64,000 bases of DNA from contig CM043955.1 of the NCBI GenBank assembly GCA_014529385.2, forward strand, positions 153,787,640 through 153,851,639, read 5' to 3'. Origin of the DNA: Adiantum capillus-veneris. Its lineage: Eukaryota > Streptophyta > Polypodiopsida > Polypodiales > Pteridaceae. The translations under genes and the position numbers were made by a program. This document shows positions 10,356 to 22,242 of this stretch, in pieces. Position 1 is the first letter of the stretch; the number at the start of each line of letters is the position of its first letter. The notes below the pieces were generated by a model that ran no database searches, was not told the DNA's origin, and saw only the letters and a list, made by a program, of their open reading frames with translations.

Positions 10356-13021
10356 ACTGCTCTCTTGCTGAAAAGCGAAAAGGCGTTCGATAGCCCTTGA
10401 TTGATTCTAAAGCACAGTGAGAAGCTCTAAACTCCATAGCCATCATCTCTCTCTCTCTCTCTATGTCGTTTTTCTGAGTAGTCACCCTCTCGGCGATTGT
10501 TGTTTTGCACACGAGTGCATGTATGGATTAACCGAGTACATATGAAGTTGCCCCATGATTATTCCATCATGTTTAACACGCTGATTTATGTACATGATGC
10601 GTTTATGATCACGTACGTGCATAAAAAGTGCTTTTTCTTTCACGTCCTAGAGGCGGTAGGGACATTGTTTTGGTTATAAATTAAAATCGTTATGAAATCA
10701 GCCCAAACCCTTTACACCAGAGATAAAACACATCATTTAGAACATTTTCTCTCTTTGGTGTCATGTGAAAAACACACACGAGCTAAGAGATATGGTCAAA
10801 AAACAGTTTGTTGCACACTAAACCAAATTGTTTGGACTCCAGGCCCCTTGGAGAACCACTATATAGATTCACCGGATGGGCAAACCCACTTAACCAATTG
10901 AAATTTTGATGAAACTTGATGATTAATGAATTTAGGTCTCCGTTAACACTTCGGGAATGTGAGTTATTAATTGTTCTATAACCGGTTTTACCCACACCTA
11001 TAGGGGTGCTACCAAGGGGGGTACCCTATGACGTCATGAGTTGACCGAGCTATTTTTATATGTTTTATGGTTTGTTTTGGTGAGTTGATTTCAATTATTA
11101 GATGGCCATAAACTTATGTGGGAGTATATGCTTAAACATCCCGAATTGCATAGGCAGATATGAATAAAGCGGCTTTCTTTTGAGGTTACCGTTTGTTGTG
11201 TGAGCACCATATGGTCCAAGTGATTGATAGAGTGATAGTCTATATTATGGATCATAACTTGATGCATTGATTTGAGATCAAATACTTTCATTTTCATGTT
11301 TTACATGCTCCCGAAAATGCCAAAAAATTGTTTTTGCATATGTATGAAGTTATGGTTTATGGTTGACCTAAAGGTCGGAGCTATTTTGCATCATGTTTAT
11401 GGTGTTGGAATGCTATCATATGATGTATGGGAACTCATGGATTGATGTGGATGCCTCATATGCATGGTTATGACTGCTTTTCACCTTTCTAGGTCAAAAC
11501 TAGCTCTATGTGCTTGAGAGGTGAAGTGCAGATGTGATACATCAACCTTGCATGATTGGATGTTGTCAAAATTGAATTTTTATATCATGTTTAGTTGCTG
11601 GTCGGGCTCTTTTTATGCATGAAATAATCGCATCTTAAGAGTCACATGTGTGTGGACTCCGATTGATTGCAGGGAATGTGTCAAACTCCAAGTGTGGGAG
11701 TTGGTTCAGTGTGATTATGATTTATGGTTAAGGGCGGAGATTCCCTCATGGATTATGTTGAAATTTTATGGTGGAAGCCGTGCTTATGTTTTTTTTTTGG
11801 ATTTTGTTAGGCTGTCAAATTTTTTGCAGCCATGTTATGTTCTGAAGTGGTTATGCAGGATTGGTTGTGCCTCACCCAAGTAGGGTAAAGTGCTCACCTG
11901 TGTGATGTGATTGGATTATGGTTTATGATTTTTGGATTGGATCATGAAGTGATCAAGATAGTTTATGGTAGATGTGTAAGGGTAGAGACCCTATACAATC
12001 TAGCTTCTTGGAAAAGATTGTCTGTGCATATGGAAAGTGCTTTTGTGATTGGACTCACGTTTTATGTTTCTCATAGCAGCGTCGCTACAAGACTAGGATC
12101 ACCTACATCGCTTAGCCTTAGACTAAAGGGTCGTTGACCTGGGGCTCTGCTGGATCAGAGGTATTGCATAGGTCTTCTTATTTTTTGTTACGCTCATCTA
12201 CACGGTTAGTGCGTCAGGGGTTGAATGACCTACACGGCGAACGCTTCAGGGATTTTGCCTTGGCTTTGCCTAAACACCCAGTGCTGGCAATCAAAGAGGT
12301 GTGGTGCCTAAACCGGTATGGTTGGTGTGGATACCCTACCACCATCTGGCTTTTGGGATCCTTCCAGAGCTCAGGTTCATGGAGGGAGGCAAAGCGGCCC
12401 CAGCCTATGTCTAGCTCAGGTAGGTTGGAGGTGTTTTGGCTCCATCCCGGCAAAGTGAAATTCTCTCTGTCCATAATAGAGCGGAAGTGGATGGGTGGAC
12501 CGGTCGATCCCTACACAGGGTTCAGTTCTCTGCTAGTTATTTTTTCATAAACTTTCTGATGTTATGGTATACCCAGCTTTGTCATTGCATTAATACATGG
12601 TTGCCTGCTCCATTTAGATGGACATTTAAAGATCCACTATTATCATTTTCTCATGTCTCTGTGCACTCTATTTCACCCTCCACTATATTCTCTCTCTCTC
12701 TCTCTCTTCCCGCAACGCGGTACACACATATATCCACCCTCCACAATATTATATTTTTCTTGAGTACGCTTTCATTCATAACACCCATTTAGGGGTAGTA
12801 CTAGTCGCTAGGTACCTCTGGATGCAGTCTGGCTCATGGCCTATACTCCATGCTTGGTTGGGCGTTGAGAACTCCTCTCCTATGCAAATGCTTCCACAAC
12901 TCTGATGTATATTGCAAATTGTATAAAAGTGTAAATTGTATATGTTATGCATAAACCCGCAAGGAGGGGTATCTCTCATAAGCGCACATGCTTATGGTCT
13001 TATACCTCACTTTTGATGAAG
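10356..13021. other. Non-coding interval, no recognised gene
   Basis: No open frame resembles a known protein. The segment 11300-12800 has the texture of an old gypsy LTR or solo LTR, but I found no paired copy, primer site or duplication. A short CT tract lies near 12690-12708. Confidence 0.5.
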
Positions 13022-13227
13022 TGCAAAAATCATGATTATTAACAGCAGTGAGTTTTTGAACTAGTTGTTTTTGACCCAGAATGTATCTAAATGCTTAGCA
13101 ATGATGCCCTAATATCCCGCATATGCTTACTTTGTGATTTCCTAGCTTATATTTCTACTTATGATGAAATTAGGCCGCAGGTTGGTGTCGCTAAAAGCTA
13201 CAGATTATTGTGAAATGTTTATGTCAA
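13022..13227 (-). other. Remnant of a B/G-type leader beside the B LTR
   Basis: It contains CATGATTATTAACAGCAG at about 13031 followed by a T run, matching the palindrome 3' halves and downstream context in the B leader (17500-17520, 18085-18105). This suggests B inserted into, or lies against, the leader of a relative. Confidence 0.5.
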
Positions 13228-13606
13228 TGTGTAGAGCTCTTACCTGCGGTTGCAATGCAACATATGGCACTACAATGTGACAATCGAGAAGGGGGTAGGA
13301 AGCGCGAGAAGGAGAGAAGTGAGCGTCATTAGCTCACGATGTGTTTTTGTTATCCAAAACTTGAAAAATAACGTACAAAAATTGGCCTTTATACCTTAGC
13401 CAAGGTTTTTGTGGTAAAAAACTAATAATCTGGGAGCTCTAACTAAAGATAAGCTGATACAATCAAGAAGCTTATAGCCTCGGCTCATCGATTACACTAT
13501 CCATCTAGAAAATAGGAGTCACAACATTCCCAATTTATCAAAAGAATAAGTGTTTTCACAAAAAAAGCTCCCAAAAAATGTTATCGGAGTTAGCTTGTTG
13601 CTAACA
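13228..13606 (-). repeat. B 3' LTR
   Basis: A 379-bp LTR, TG...CA on the plus strand, with outer end TGTGTAGAG and inner end GCTAACA. It aligns along its full length with 52677-53054. It contains the TATA block near 13388 and is preceded on the element strand by a polypurine tract. Confidence 0.9.
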
Positions 13607-13621
13607 TTTATCCCCTCCTCG
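13607..13621 (-). promoter_or_regulatory. B polypurine tract
   Basis: The minus strand reads GAGGAGGGGATAAA directly before the LTR start TGTTAGC. This is the expected plus-strand primer site for LTR synthesis and confirms that B is read from the minus strand. Confidence 0.85.
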
Positions 13622-13857
13622 ATTGTGTCGTCCCTTGACATAGTTTCATGGACTAAAATAGTCTTCGGGTTGACGGCTGGCGAGGTGGTATTTAAGTTCG
13701 TGTAGAGCTTTCTCATATCTAACTCGTCTTTCTTTGTCAGGACTTGAATAAACTACATGGTGACTTTGTTTTTAGTCCAATGGCTGAATAGCCAACAAAC
13801 CTTGATGTAAGGTTGTTGATCACTGTCCCAAAAATATTGTCCACCATGTAATGAATC

Positions 13858-15924
13858 CTATATAAAATGCCTCTTCAAATCCAACATATTACTTGATGGC
13901 AGGAACATGCATCTATCGTAGAAGCCGTAGAGGACTTCTTCTAAGGGTTGTCCACTCAAATCATAGCATAGACCTTTGTTGCCTTCTAGGAAAGACATTG
14001 AGTTGGCCCCTGCTTGCTCAGGCTCATGAAAATTTTGAATGCATGTAAGCAGCATTCTGCAGATTTTACAGAGCATTGTACATGAGAGGTTAGGGAGGCT
14101 TTTGAAGAAGTTCATGGCTCCCGTTAGGGTTTTCACCATGTGTTCCTCCGTTGGTGGTCCCTGCTCTAGAGCTGGCAGTCTTGGGTAGTTGAGCCAAGTT
14201 GGTCTCTTCTTCCTCAATGCATCTTGTACCTACCACGTCCTTACCTTTGGTATAGGACAAAATGTGGGGTTCTTTTGTAGTGCTGCAAGTGCTCTTGTAA
14301 ATAGAATGAGGTATCTAGAGTTCTTCTTGAGCCAGTTCTTTCTCCATTTAGGGTGGAGAGTATCTGAGCCTTGTGCCTGCATATCCTTGTAAAGTATTTC
14401 TTTAACTTGTAGTAGCCCCACCTTTATCAATGGGTAGGGCAGTGACTGTTGATTCCATTGAGTATTGATTTGGTTGGGAGTGAGCTGAGTTCCATTGATT
14501 CAGTGGAGAACTCTCAACTCCCAATCAATTGCCTCTTTCCATTCAACATCTACTTCATGGACTATCTACTCCTTCAGTGCATATTCTTCAGCTTTGGAAA
14601 GTTGGACCATTGGCACGTGTTCTTCTTCAGTGATTGGTACTTGAAACTCTGAATCTCTTGCTAGCCCTTCTGATGGTTGTATTTCCATATCTGCAAAGGA
14701 GACTAATGGTATGTCTATAATCAGATGTTCAAATGTTCCTACCTCCTCTTGAGCTTTTGCATGTCCTTCTCTCAGCAGGCTTTCTTCAAATCTTCTATCT
14801 CCTTGAGCAGTTGCTCTTCTCTTTGTACCCGCATTAATGCAAGGTCTCATCTTTGTGCTTGTTCAAGCTTCAACTCAAGTTTGAGGTCCTTGTTCCTCTT
14901 TTCCAAAGTCTTGTAGGCTTCATCTATTCCCTTGAGTGAAGCTACGGAGGGGTTTTTCCTTATCTGCCTTAAACATTTTGCTTGGTCATTGATTCTTTGC
15001 TCAAAATACTGTAGGGAGAAATTGGCTACATCTAGTTGCACTTGGATCTTTGGATTGACTGAGTAGTGATTAAAAGCTCGTTGGTCACTTCAGCCAGTTG
15101 CCGGTCCTTACTTTTGCATGCATCGGACAGCTTTGTGAGGAGATCCCCCAAATCTTCCATCTCTTTTTGCTACCTTTCCTTGACAATCTGGTGTTGTTCT
15201 GCTTCGTATTTTAGCTCTTTCATCTATTTTTGAAGATCTTCAATAATGTTCATCCTATCTTCGAGCTCACCTTGTAGAGCATCTATTACCTGTTCCAATT
15301 CTTTAGCTTTGGCACTGCGGCTAAGTGTTGTTATTCTCATATTTTTTATCATCTGCTGCATTTTCTTTGCATACTTATTCACTTGCATGATCACTTCATT
15401 TGTGGTTTCCCAATCTTCAGGTTCTACCTAGGGCTACTTAGAGTTTCAGCAGATTCAGTGTGGGGCTCTTTCGATGGTGCCGTGGATTCTGCTTGTGGCC
15501 TTGTAGGTTCAATTGATTCTTCTTGAGGCTTTGTTGATGTCGCAACTAATTCTGCTTGAGTTGTTGTAGGAGGCCCATCTTCAATTTTTTCATCTTCATT
15601 GGGCTGTTCAAAACTTGCCTCTTCCTGTTGCTTCTCTTTTCCCTTTGCTTCCTTGCCTTCATTGGACTTAGCAGTTGGTGAAGGGCTTGGACTTGGCATG
15701 GGATGATCTTCTTGTTCTGCATTTGGTGAAGAGGGTTTTGGAGACATCCCTCCTTGTTTAGGATGTGATTCACTTTGTTGTGCAGCTGCTTCCCTTTGTT
15801 TCTCAACCACTTCTTCTCTTGCTTTCCTTTGTGCTTCTAGAGTTTCCTGAATCTTCAATTCTTTCTCTTCTGCATACATCCACTCAAGTAAATCCTTTGG
15901 ATCCTCTGGGACCTTCTTTGCGGG
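13858..15924 (-). pseudogene. B ORF, C-terminal half: charged and coiled-coil region
   Basis: This is the continuation of an unrecognised protein after the MITE. Open pieces include a Lys/Glu/Gln-rich helix followed by a Pro/Ser/Thr/Glu-rich low-complexity segment (15879-15424), heptad-like coiled-coil stretches (15041-14566) and a terminal globular piece with several Cys (14217-13858). The pieces are split by stops and frame changes. Nothing resembles protease, RT or integrase, or a zinc knuckle. It could be a highly diverged gag or a captured gene; I cannot tell which. Confidence 0.5.
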
Positions 15925-15933
15925 GTTCTTGGC

Positions 15934-16180
15934 TCGGGGGGTTCACTATGTGTAAAACTACCATATCACGTGCGTTCAAGACATGTTTGTAAAACCCCTT
16001 ATCTGTCACTTTTTTAAGGAATATAATGTACCCTTTTCTTTTGAAATCTGTAAGATTTTTTCCAATTTGAAAAAAATAATTCCCTTATGTATATATATTT
16101 TTGTAAGTTTCAAGAACTTTAAATGCCCTTCTGTTGAACTCACGTGATAGGTTACATTTTTATTAGGTGACCTCCCCGGG
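15934..16180. mobile_element. Mutator-like MITE, copy 1 (247 bp)
   Basis: It starts TCGGGGGGTTCACTATG and ends AGGTGACCTCCCCGGG, giving imperfect terminal inverted repeats around GGGG-GGT-CAC. Deeper inverted segments contain ATCACGTG on both sides. Flanking 9-mers are GTTCTTGGC and GTTCTTAGT (two mismatches), consistent with an old 9-bp target duplication as made by Mutator-like elements. The second copy is at 27515-27759. It interrupts the B ORF. Confidence 0.85.
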
Positions 16181-16189
16181 GTTCTTAGT

Positions 16190-17335
16190 CCTTGGACCCT
16201 TGCCCTCCCTTGGGCTCCATGACTCAGGGTTTTTTCCTACAGCTTTGGCGACTTCTTTCATATGATCGTTTCTCTCTTTCAAACCTTTCCCATTTTGTTG
16301 AGGTTCCTCTTGATGAGCTGCCACTTCTTTCTTCTTCATTGCTTCTCTCCTTGCCCTCATTTCTTCATTGTCAGAGCTTTCATTGATGTGGGCTTCAGGA
16401 GTGCTTTCTACTGATTCCTCATCTGATTTATATACTCATTTTCTTGATCTGGTGGTTCATGGAGAAGATTGAGCTGAGATGATCCACGTATTTTGATATG
16501 GGGTTGGCGGGCAAGTTGTCGGCCATTCCAATAGCATGGTATGCAATTCTTGTTAGCACTTCTAGAGTGCCCAGATATGTTATCTTTCCTTATTTGTTTG
16601 TGCCCTTTAGTGTTGTGAGCATGTACTATGCGTGATCTATAGCTTGCCTTGTTGTTGACTTGAACACTTGCGTGAAAGTAGTTGCAACTGCATGATTCGG
16701 AGTTTTGTATCATGGCGGTCTCTTTGAAAGGAAGTGAAAATGTTGGTGGTAAACACGCATTGGATCCTCCACTTGCCTTAGAATGAGATCAGAGAAGGTG
16801 GCAGCAGTAGTATCCTTGGTAAAAGTACTTGATATTTTCCTATCCCTGGCCCGCATTGTTGCGAACCTTCAGTTGGCAGCTTCAGTTCCTCGGTCACTAT
16901 GTCCTTGGTGATAATCACCTCAAATTTTTTCCCCTGTTGATCCATGATCTGAGCAAATCCATCTTCTTTGATTGTGGATAATAGTTTATAGGCTCTTTGG
17001 AAATCCACTCTGCATGGCCCTTGGTCATAGAATTCGCGAAGCCCCAGTCTTTCGTTGGCTTCTTTAGTGTCTGGCTTTGCAGCTACATTATAAACCTCAC
17101 TGGGCAGCATTTGTAACTCTATATGGTGTCCGTCTTCACTCTTGAATCTGCCGATGAGCAGCGTAGTGTTGTTTTCTTCAAGCTTCTTTTTGGACAGGTA
17201 GGTTGCCTTTATCGTCTTCACAGAGCTCAGATCCAACTGGTATGGTGGCAATTCTTGCAGCTTATCTTTCTGAGTCATCCTCTTCTTTGCCTTCTCAGCC
17301 GCCTCACTGCACCTATTAGGAGAATACAGTGTCAA
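16190..17335 (-). pseudogene. B ORF, N-terminal half, unknown function
   Basis: The longest open piece (17335-16778, 185 codons) begins with a basic segment (KKRMTQKD) and then reads as a mixed alpha/beta globular protein, e.g. REFYDQGPCRVDFQRAYKLL. After its stop, similar-quality coding continues to about 16430 with several in-frame stops, e.g. NLPANPISKYVDHLSS. It lies where gag should be but has no capsid major-homology or CCHC motif that I can see. The true start is uncertain. Only the composition and open length argue that it was coding. Confidence 0.5.
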
Positions 17336-17493
17336 AGTTCTAAAATTTCACGGATTTCGCTCTGAAATGCCCTGAGTCTGAATTGCTGGCAAATGATGTC
17401 CATTTTGCTTCAAATCAATTTTGAAGCATGCATAGATTCATAAAAACATGTAGAGATCAAAATCATGCAATCCATGCAAAATTTGCAACTAAA

Positions 17494-17515
17494 GTAAATG
17501 ATCGCAATTATTTAC
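17494..17515. repeat. Leader palindrome B1
   Basis: A 22-bp inverted repeat with arms GTAAATGATCG and CAATTATTTAC; two base pairs are mismatched. Confidence 0.8.
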
Positions 17516-17783
17516 AGCAGCTGGGGAATTTTTTCTATTTTTGCATTTTTGACATCATTAGCTTGAAACATATGGCATTTAGGTACTCTGAGTGAAGTGT
17601 GGGCTCATTTGAGTGCACTAGGTTAAAATGGTGCCATATTTAGGCTTCAGACTCTAAAACTATAGATATAAAGGGTTTTTAAGTTTTTGAGATCCAAATT
17701 TGATCAAACTTGATTGGTTGGCTTAGAACACCATGCACTTTGGTCCCATAAGGTCAAAATTGAAATTTGAATCCATTCTGGTA

Positions 17784-17815
17784 AAAAAGTAAATAATCGT
17801 GATTATTAACTTTTT
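17784..17815. repeat. Leader palindrome B2
   Basis: The 22-bp core at 17789-17810 has arms GTAAATAATCG and TGATTATTAAC with two mismatched pairs. Flanking A5/T5 extends the symmetry to about 32 bp. Confidence 0.85.
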
Positions 17816-18072
17816 CATCAACTTGTACTTTTTTGTTGCAAGTTGCTTCTAGACATGATGTAGAGTCTGTGTGTGAGATATGGGGTGATTTGGATCAAAA
17901 AATGTTATTGTTAACTCAAAATTAGGACAAAAGAGCCCTTAGTGCGTGTTTTTGGACAATATCAGAGATTTTCTTTTTCTTTTGGGCTCATACTTGACAT
18001 GTGGCATGTAATAGATGTGTACAAGTGACAAGTGAAGTGAAAAGATGAATTTCAAGCCAAATGTGCACAAAA

Positions 18073-18094
18073 GTAGATAATCGTGATCATTTAC
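18073..18094. repeat. Leader palindrome B3
   Basis: A 22-bp inverted repeat with arms GTAGATAATCG and TGATCATTTAC; three pairs are mismatched. It is followed by the same AGCA context as B1. Confidence 0.75.
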
Positions 18095-18364
18095 AGCAAT
18101 CACCTTTTTTGCATGAAATGATAATTTGATGACCTAACCATCTTTGATACATTTAAAACAAATCCTAAAATGAATTTGGTAAAGTTTGGTCGTGTTGGCA
18201 TCATTTCGTGCTCTTGTCAACTCTGAAATCACCGATTATTGTGACTACTTGGCATGTAGAGTTGGTTGGTCACTTTTGAAGCTATGGACTTGTCCGCCGC
18301 TGCATAGTCCTGATGTTGCTCATCCAGTTTGGGCTCATTCGGAGTCATTTTGACTTCATATGTC

Positions 18365-18593
18365 TGTTACCATATACATGTGTTAGTGATGTGTGTGAAC
18401 ACACTAGGACCACCGGGGCATTTTTTCCCTCTTTAGGAGGTTTTTTCCCCTTAGCATTGTATATACACCCATCACTCTAGGACTATCTATCTTTCCGTTG
18501 TACACTAAGTAACATACTCTCTATTGTGTGCCTTGAGCTTCCTTCGTCTTCTCCAAGCTGTGTGCCTTTCTCTGCAACCCTAATTCCAACAAT
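18365..18593 (+). repeat. D 5' LTR
   Basis: A 229-bp LTR, TGTTACCATATAC...AATTCCAACA. It is the reverse complement counterpart of the C LTRs at 20157-20383 and 25089-25315. Confidence 0.95.
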
Positions 18594-18594
18594 T

Positions 18595-18608
18595 GGTATC
18601 AGAGTAGG
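18595..18608 (+). promoter_or_regulatory. D primer binding site, initiator tRNA-Met
   Basis: TTGGTATCAGAGTA lies one base after the LTR and matches the usual plant copia primer site TGGTATCAGAGC except at its end. It gives the plus orientation of D. Confidence 0.85.
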
Positions 18609-20156
18609 TTACGTCCTCCTGGGCTTAGTTGCCAGCTGCTCCAGCACACGCCTGCTCACTTTCTTCGATTATAATGAGGTTTGGCGAGCGTTTTTTGGTC
18701 TGCTCAGATTTTTGATTCGGGCTCATTTCGACCTCTGTTTCTACTCTAGGCAGATCTGCACATGCAATTTCTTCATTTTGTGCAAAATTTTTGTTGGTGC
18801 CAATTTTTGCATAACAGGTGTCTTACAGTCTTCTACTGTTTGTGCTATATCACTAGAATGGTAACATGACACTTTTATGTCCTTGGACACTTTTGTGTCC
18901 TATTAAGTGACCATTTGAATTATTTGAAGAGTATGAAAATGAATTTCTAGGTGCTATATATCCACAAAGTTGCCTTATGAGCTGAAAAAAACTTAGCATT
19001 TTTCTTGGAGGATCGATGTCACCATTAACCTTACTCTTGCACAACATTTTTGAACCTAAGCTGTGTGAAAAAACGGGTCCTGTTTTTGGTTTTTTTTTTC
19101 AATTTTTGGCAACTATACCACTCTAAACTTCATGTTTGTGAGGTTTAGATGGCTAGAGGTTAGGCCTTCATAGTTCTCAACATGTTTCGATGCTTGTAGG
19201 GAGAGCTAAGTGTTAAAATTGAAAGTTATGACCAATTTGCAAGAATTGCATAATCCTGTTTTTTAGCCAAAATTAGCACTTTTATGATTTTTTTGGTGGC
19301 TTTCTTGATATCCAAATTCCATTTTGATTGTGTAAGTGTAATGTATAACATAAAGCTAATCTTCCTTGAGTTTTGGGGGACCTAATATGCTATATAGCAT
19401 AGTATATGATGATGGTTGAGTTTTTTAATTGTTGAAGAATACGATACATTTTAGAGTAGCAAATATAACTTTCTCAATATTGCTACTTTCTTAGGCCAAT
19501 TGTGTGTATTTTGTAGGTAGTAACCATATCTAATCATAGACTACAAACTTGGCTAGATATTGAGTAGTTTCTATGGGTTTCTAGAGGTCATAATGCTAAA
19601 CCCAGTTTTTTCATGTTTGCTATATTTAGCACTTTATCATTGCCCCCAAGGTTCCAATTGTAAGAGATCCATTATCCTTTCGACATGCTCCATGGATCCT
19701 TTTGAATCCAAAGGCCCAAAGGTAACTAAGAAAACATGTATATAGTATCTGTATTGAGCGTGACTATAGAAGCTTTGATGATAGGTCCGCAAAATGGCAA
19801 AAATGCAACTTTTTTGTACCTATTTTTTTTGCCCCAAAAAAAATTAGTGAGTTAAAAGCAACCATATGTTTTGGTCACCAACCCATTGAAGTTAACGGGG
19901 CATTTTATCTCATGTCCTACAAAAATCCCCACTCTTACTTATATGCAATCAACCGTAAGACATTGTTGTTTTGGGCAAAATGCACTGGTCCATCAACTTT
20001 GGAGGCTTGTAGTGACCAAGGGATGAGAAAAATTACAAGTTTCTCATTTTTTCCATGTGTAGTAGTTATTGAACTATAAGCTTATGAAAGGATTTTTCAA
20101 AATGAGTGGATGCACGATGGTTTTGGAATTTTTTCCCAAAACCCAGAAACGACACT

Positions 20157-20383
20157 TGTTGGAATTAGGGTTGCAGAGAAACACACACAGCTTGGAGAAG
20201 ACGAAGGAAGCTCAAGGCACACAATAGAGAGTGTGTTACTTAGTGTGGAATGGAAAAATAGATAGCCCTAGAGTGATGGGAGTATATACAATGCACGGGG
20301 GAAAAAACCTCCTAAAGAGGAAAAAAATGCCCTGACGGTCCTAGTGTGTTCACACACATCACTACCACATGTATATGGTAACA
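20157..20383 (-). repeat. C 3' LTR
   Basis: Left-hand copy, TGTTGGAATT...GGTAACA. The next bases on the element strand side are a polypurine tract. Confidence 0.96.
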
Positions 20384-22239
20384 AATCCCCCCTGGAGGGA
20401 TGTGGTGAACGAGAGCTGGCACATGAGTAAAGGGAAGTGCCATGCCCTGAGGACAGGATCAATCCACAAAGGGGAGTAAGCCCAAAGCTTTGCGGAAAGC
20501 TTCAAGCTTCTCACAGACAATGCCTTTGTGAAAAGATCTGCATGCTTGTCCTGTGTCGGCACATAAGACAAGCTGATCTCTCCTGTTGAGAGCCTCTCCC
20601 TGACATAGTGGTAATTCACCTCAATGTGCTTTGTGCGATCATGAAAAACTGGGTTCCTCGCAACTGGCAATGCGCTCTGACTATCAGTGTAGATAGTGTT
20701 GGCAGTGTCCTGTCCAACACCCAAATCAGCCATAAGGCGTCTGAGCCATACACACTCAACCGTAGCTGTGAAGAATGCCCTGTATTCAGCCTCACAACTC
20801 GAAGTGGCAACAGTAGGTTGCTTCTTGATCAACCATGATATACATGAACTGCCAAGCATGAAACAAAAACCACTTGTGGACACTCGCATGTCAAAACAAC
20901 CAGCCCAATCTGAGTCCAAAAAAGCATGTAAGTCTGGCGGCAATGATCCCCCCTTGGAATAAAACAAGCCAAGATGTAAAGTGCCACTAAGGTAGCGGAA
21001 AATCCTCTTGACTGCATGCCAATGCTTAGACCCTGGGCTATGCATAAATCTGCTGACCTGTGAGACTGCAAACTGAATATCCGGCCTCGTGTTGCATACA
21101 TAAATGAGGCATCCAACAATAGTTTGGTAAAGAGTGACATCAGCAGGATCGCCAGCATCATGTAGACTCAACTTCAAACCTGTTTCCATGGGAGTGGCAA
21201 TAGGTTTGCAATCCTCAAGTCCAAACTTACATAGCAAAGTCTCTATGTAACTTTTCTGACACAAGGCAATACCACCATCACACTGCTTAAATTGTATACC
21301 CAAATAATGATGCAACAGCCCCAAATCTTTCATCTTGACAGTAGCATTCAAATCAGCCTTAAACTCAGCAATATGTCTCTCATTTGGTCCAGTGATCAGC
21401 AAATCATCAACATAAAGAACCACAATGAGAAGTACATCACCCTCACACTTTACATACAATGTGCTTTCTGTTGGACTGTTACGAAAGCCTTGTTTGACCA
21501 AATGAGTGTCAGCTTTCTCATACCAAGCACGAGGAGATTGCTTCAACCCATACAAAGCCTTGTTACATTTGCACACTTTGTCCTCTTGTCCTTTTATGAG
21601 AAAACTGTGAGGCTGCGTTACATAAACTTCCTCAAATATGTCACCATTCAAGAAAGCAGTAACAATTTCTGATTGATGTACATCCCAACCAAAATGAGCT
21701 GCCAATGCACATAGAAAACACACAGTAGTCATACGACAAGTGGGAGCAAAAGTCTCTTCATAATCTATGCCTTTTTGCTGTGCATAACCCTTTGCAACAA
21801 GTCGAGCCTTATGGCGATCGATCTCACCATCCGGCTTGCGTTTCAACTTGTAAACCCACTTCCTACCAATGGACTTTTTGCCAGGAGGCAAATCACATAA
21901 AGTCCATGTGTCATTTTCTATAAGTGCATCATATTCTGATTGCATGGCAGCCATCCAATTTTCTGAATTATGTGCTTCATCAAAAGACAGAGGCTCCTCA
22001 ACATCATGTAAGCTAGACACAGCCAAAGCATAACAATCTGATGCATAAGATGCATGGCGAGAGCCTGAACGAGTACGACTAGACAAAGGTGCATCCAATT
22101 TACTGTCACGCAAAGTGTGCTTCAGCCATTTTGGCATACCTCTAGCCTGCTCATTTTCAGCCCTTTCCTCATCAAGTACATCATGTACATCTACATCCGT
22201 AATAGGCTGATCTAAAACATTTTCTGAAACCCCCATAGG
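20362..22239 (-). pseudogene. C reverse transcriptase and RNase H (open segment)
   Basis: One frame of 624 codons is open and runs into the LTR. In order: a variable linker rich in acidic residues, WVYKLKRKPDGEIDRHKARLVAKG, the TAFLNGDIFEEVY palm motif, YGLKQSPRAWYEK, the catalytic YVDDLLITG box, then RNase H with FLDSDWAGC, SSCEAEYRA and the C-terminal DIFTKAL-like DLFTKAL end. All these motifs look intact. A TAG at 22240-22242 separates it from integrase; the sibling D has CAG there (30805-30807). Confidence 0.9.
20384..20400 (-). promoter_or_regulatory. C polypurine tract
   Basis: The minus strand reads CCCTCCAGGGGGGATT immediately before the LTR start TGTTACC. This position is typical for the plus-strand primer of reverse transcription. 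Confidence 0.8.
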
Positions 22240-22242
22240 CTA

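Larger units (their letters stand above)
13228..18364 (-). mobile_element. Element B: gypsy-lineage element without pol (5' end lost)
   Basis: The minus-strand order is leader with palindromes (about 17336-18364), a long decayed ORF (17335-13858), a polypurine tract and the 3' LTR (13228-13606). No protease, reverse transcriptase or integrase motif is present. The LTR is about as long as, and clearly similar to, the G LTR. B resembles large non-autonomous LTR derivatives, except that it once encoded a protein. Its 5' LTR is missing because copia D sits in the leader and the far side was not found. Confidence 0.7.
17336..18364 (-). other. B leader with repeated palindromes
   Basis: About 1 kb of non-coding DNA upstream of the B ORF. 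It holds three imperfect palindromes with a GTAAATAATCR arm and a weaker fourth trace near 18225-18245. Two of the three (17494-17515 and 18073-18094) are followed by CAGCAR and then, within a short distance, a T-rich run. The leader is cut off at 18364 by the D LTR. Confidence 0.75.

Noticed and set aside
11650-12550. Several 70-140-codon plus-strand ORFs as a host gene
   Set aside because: They share no known domain, overlap in different frames and lie in repeat-like DNA; no exon structure is apparent.
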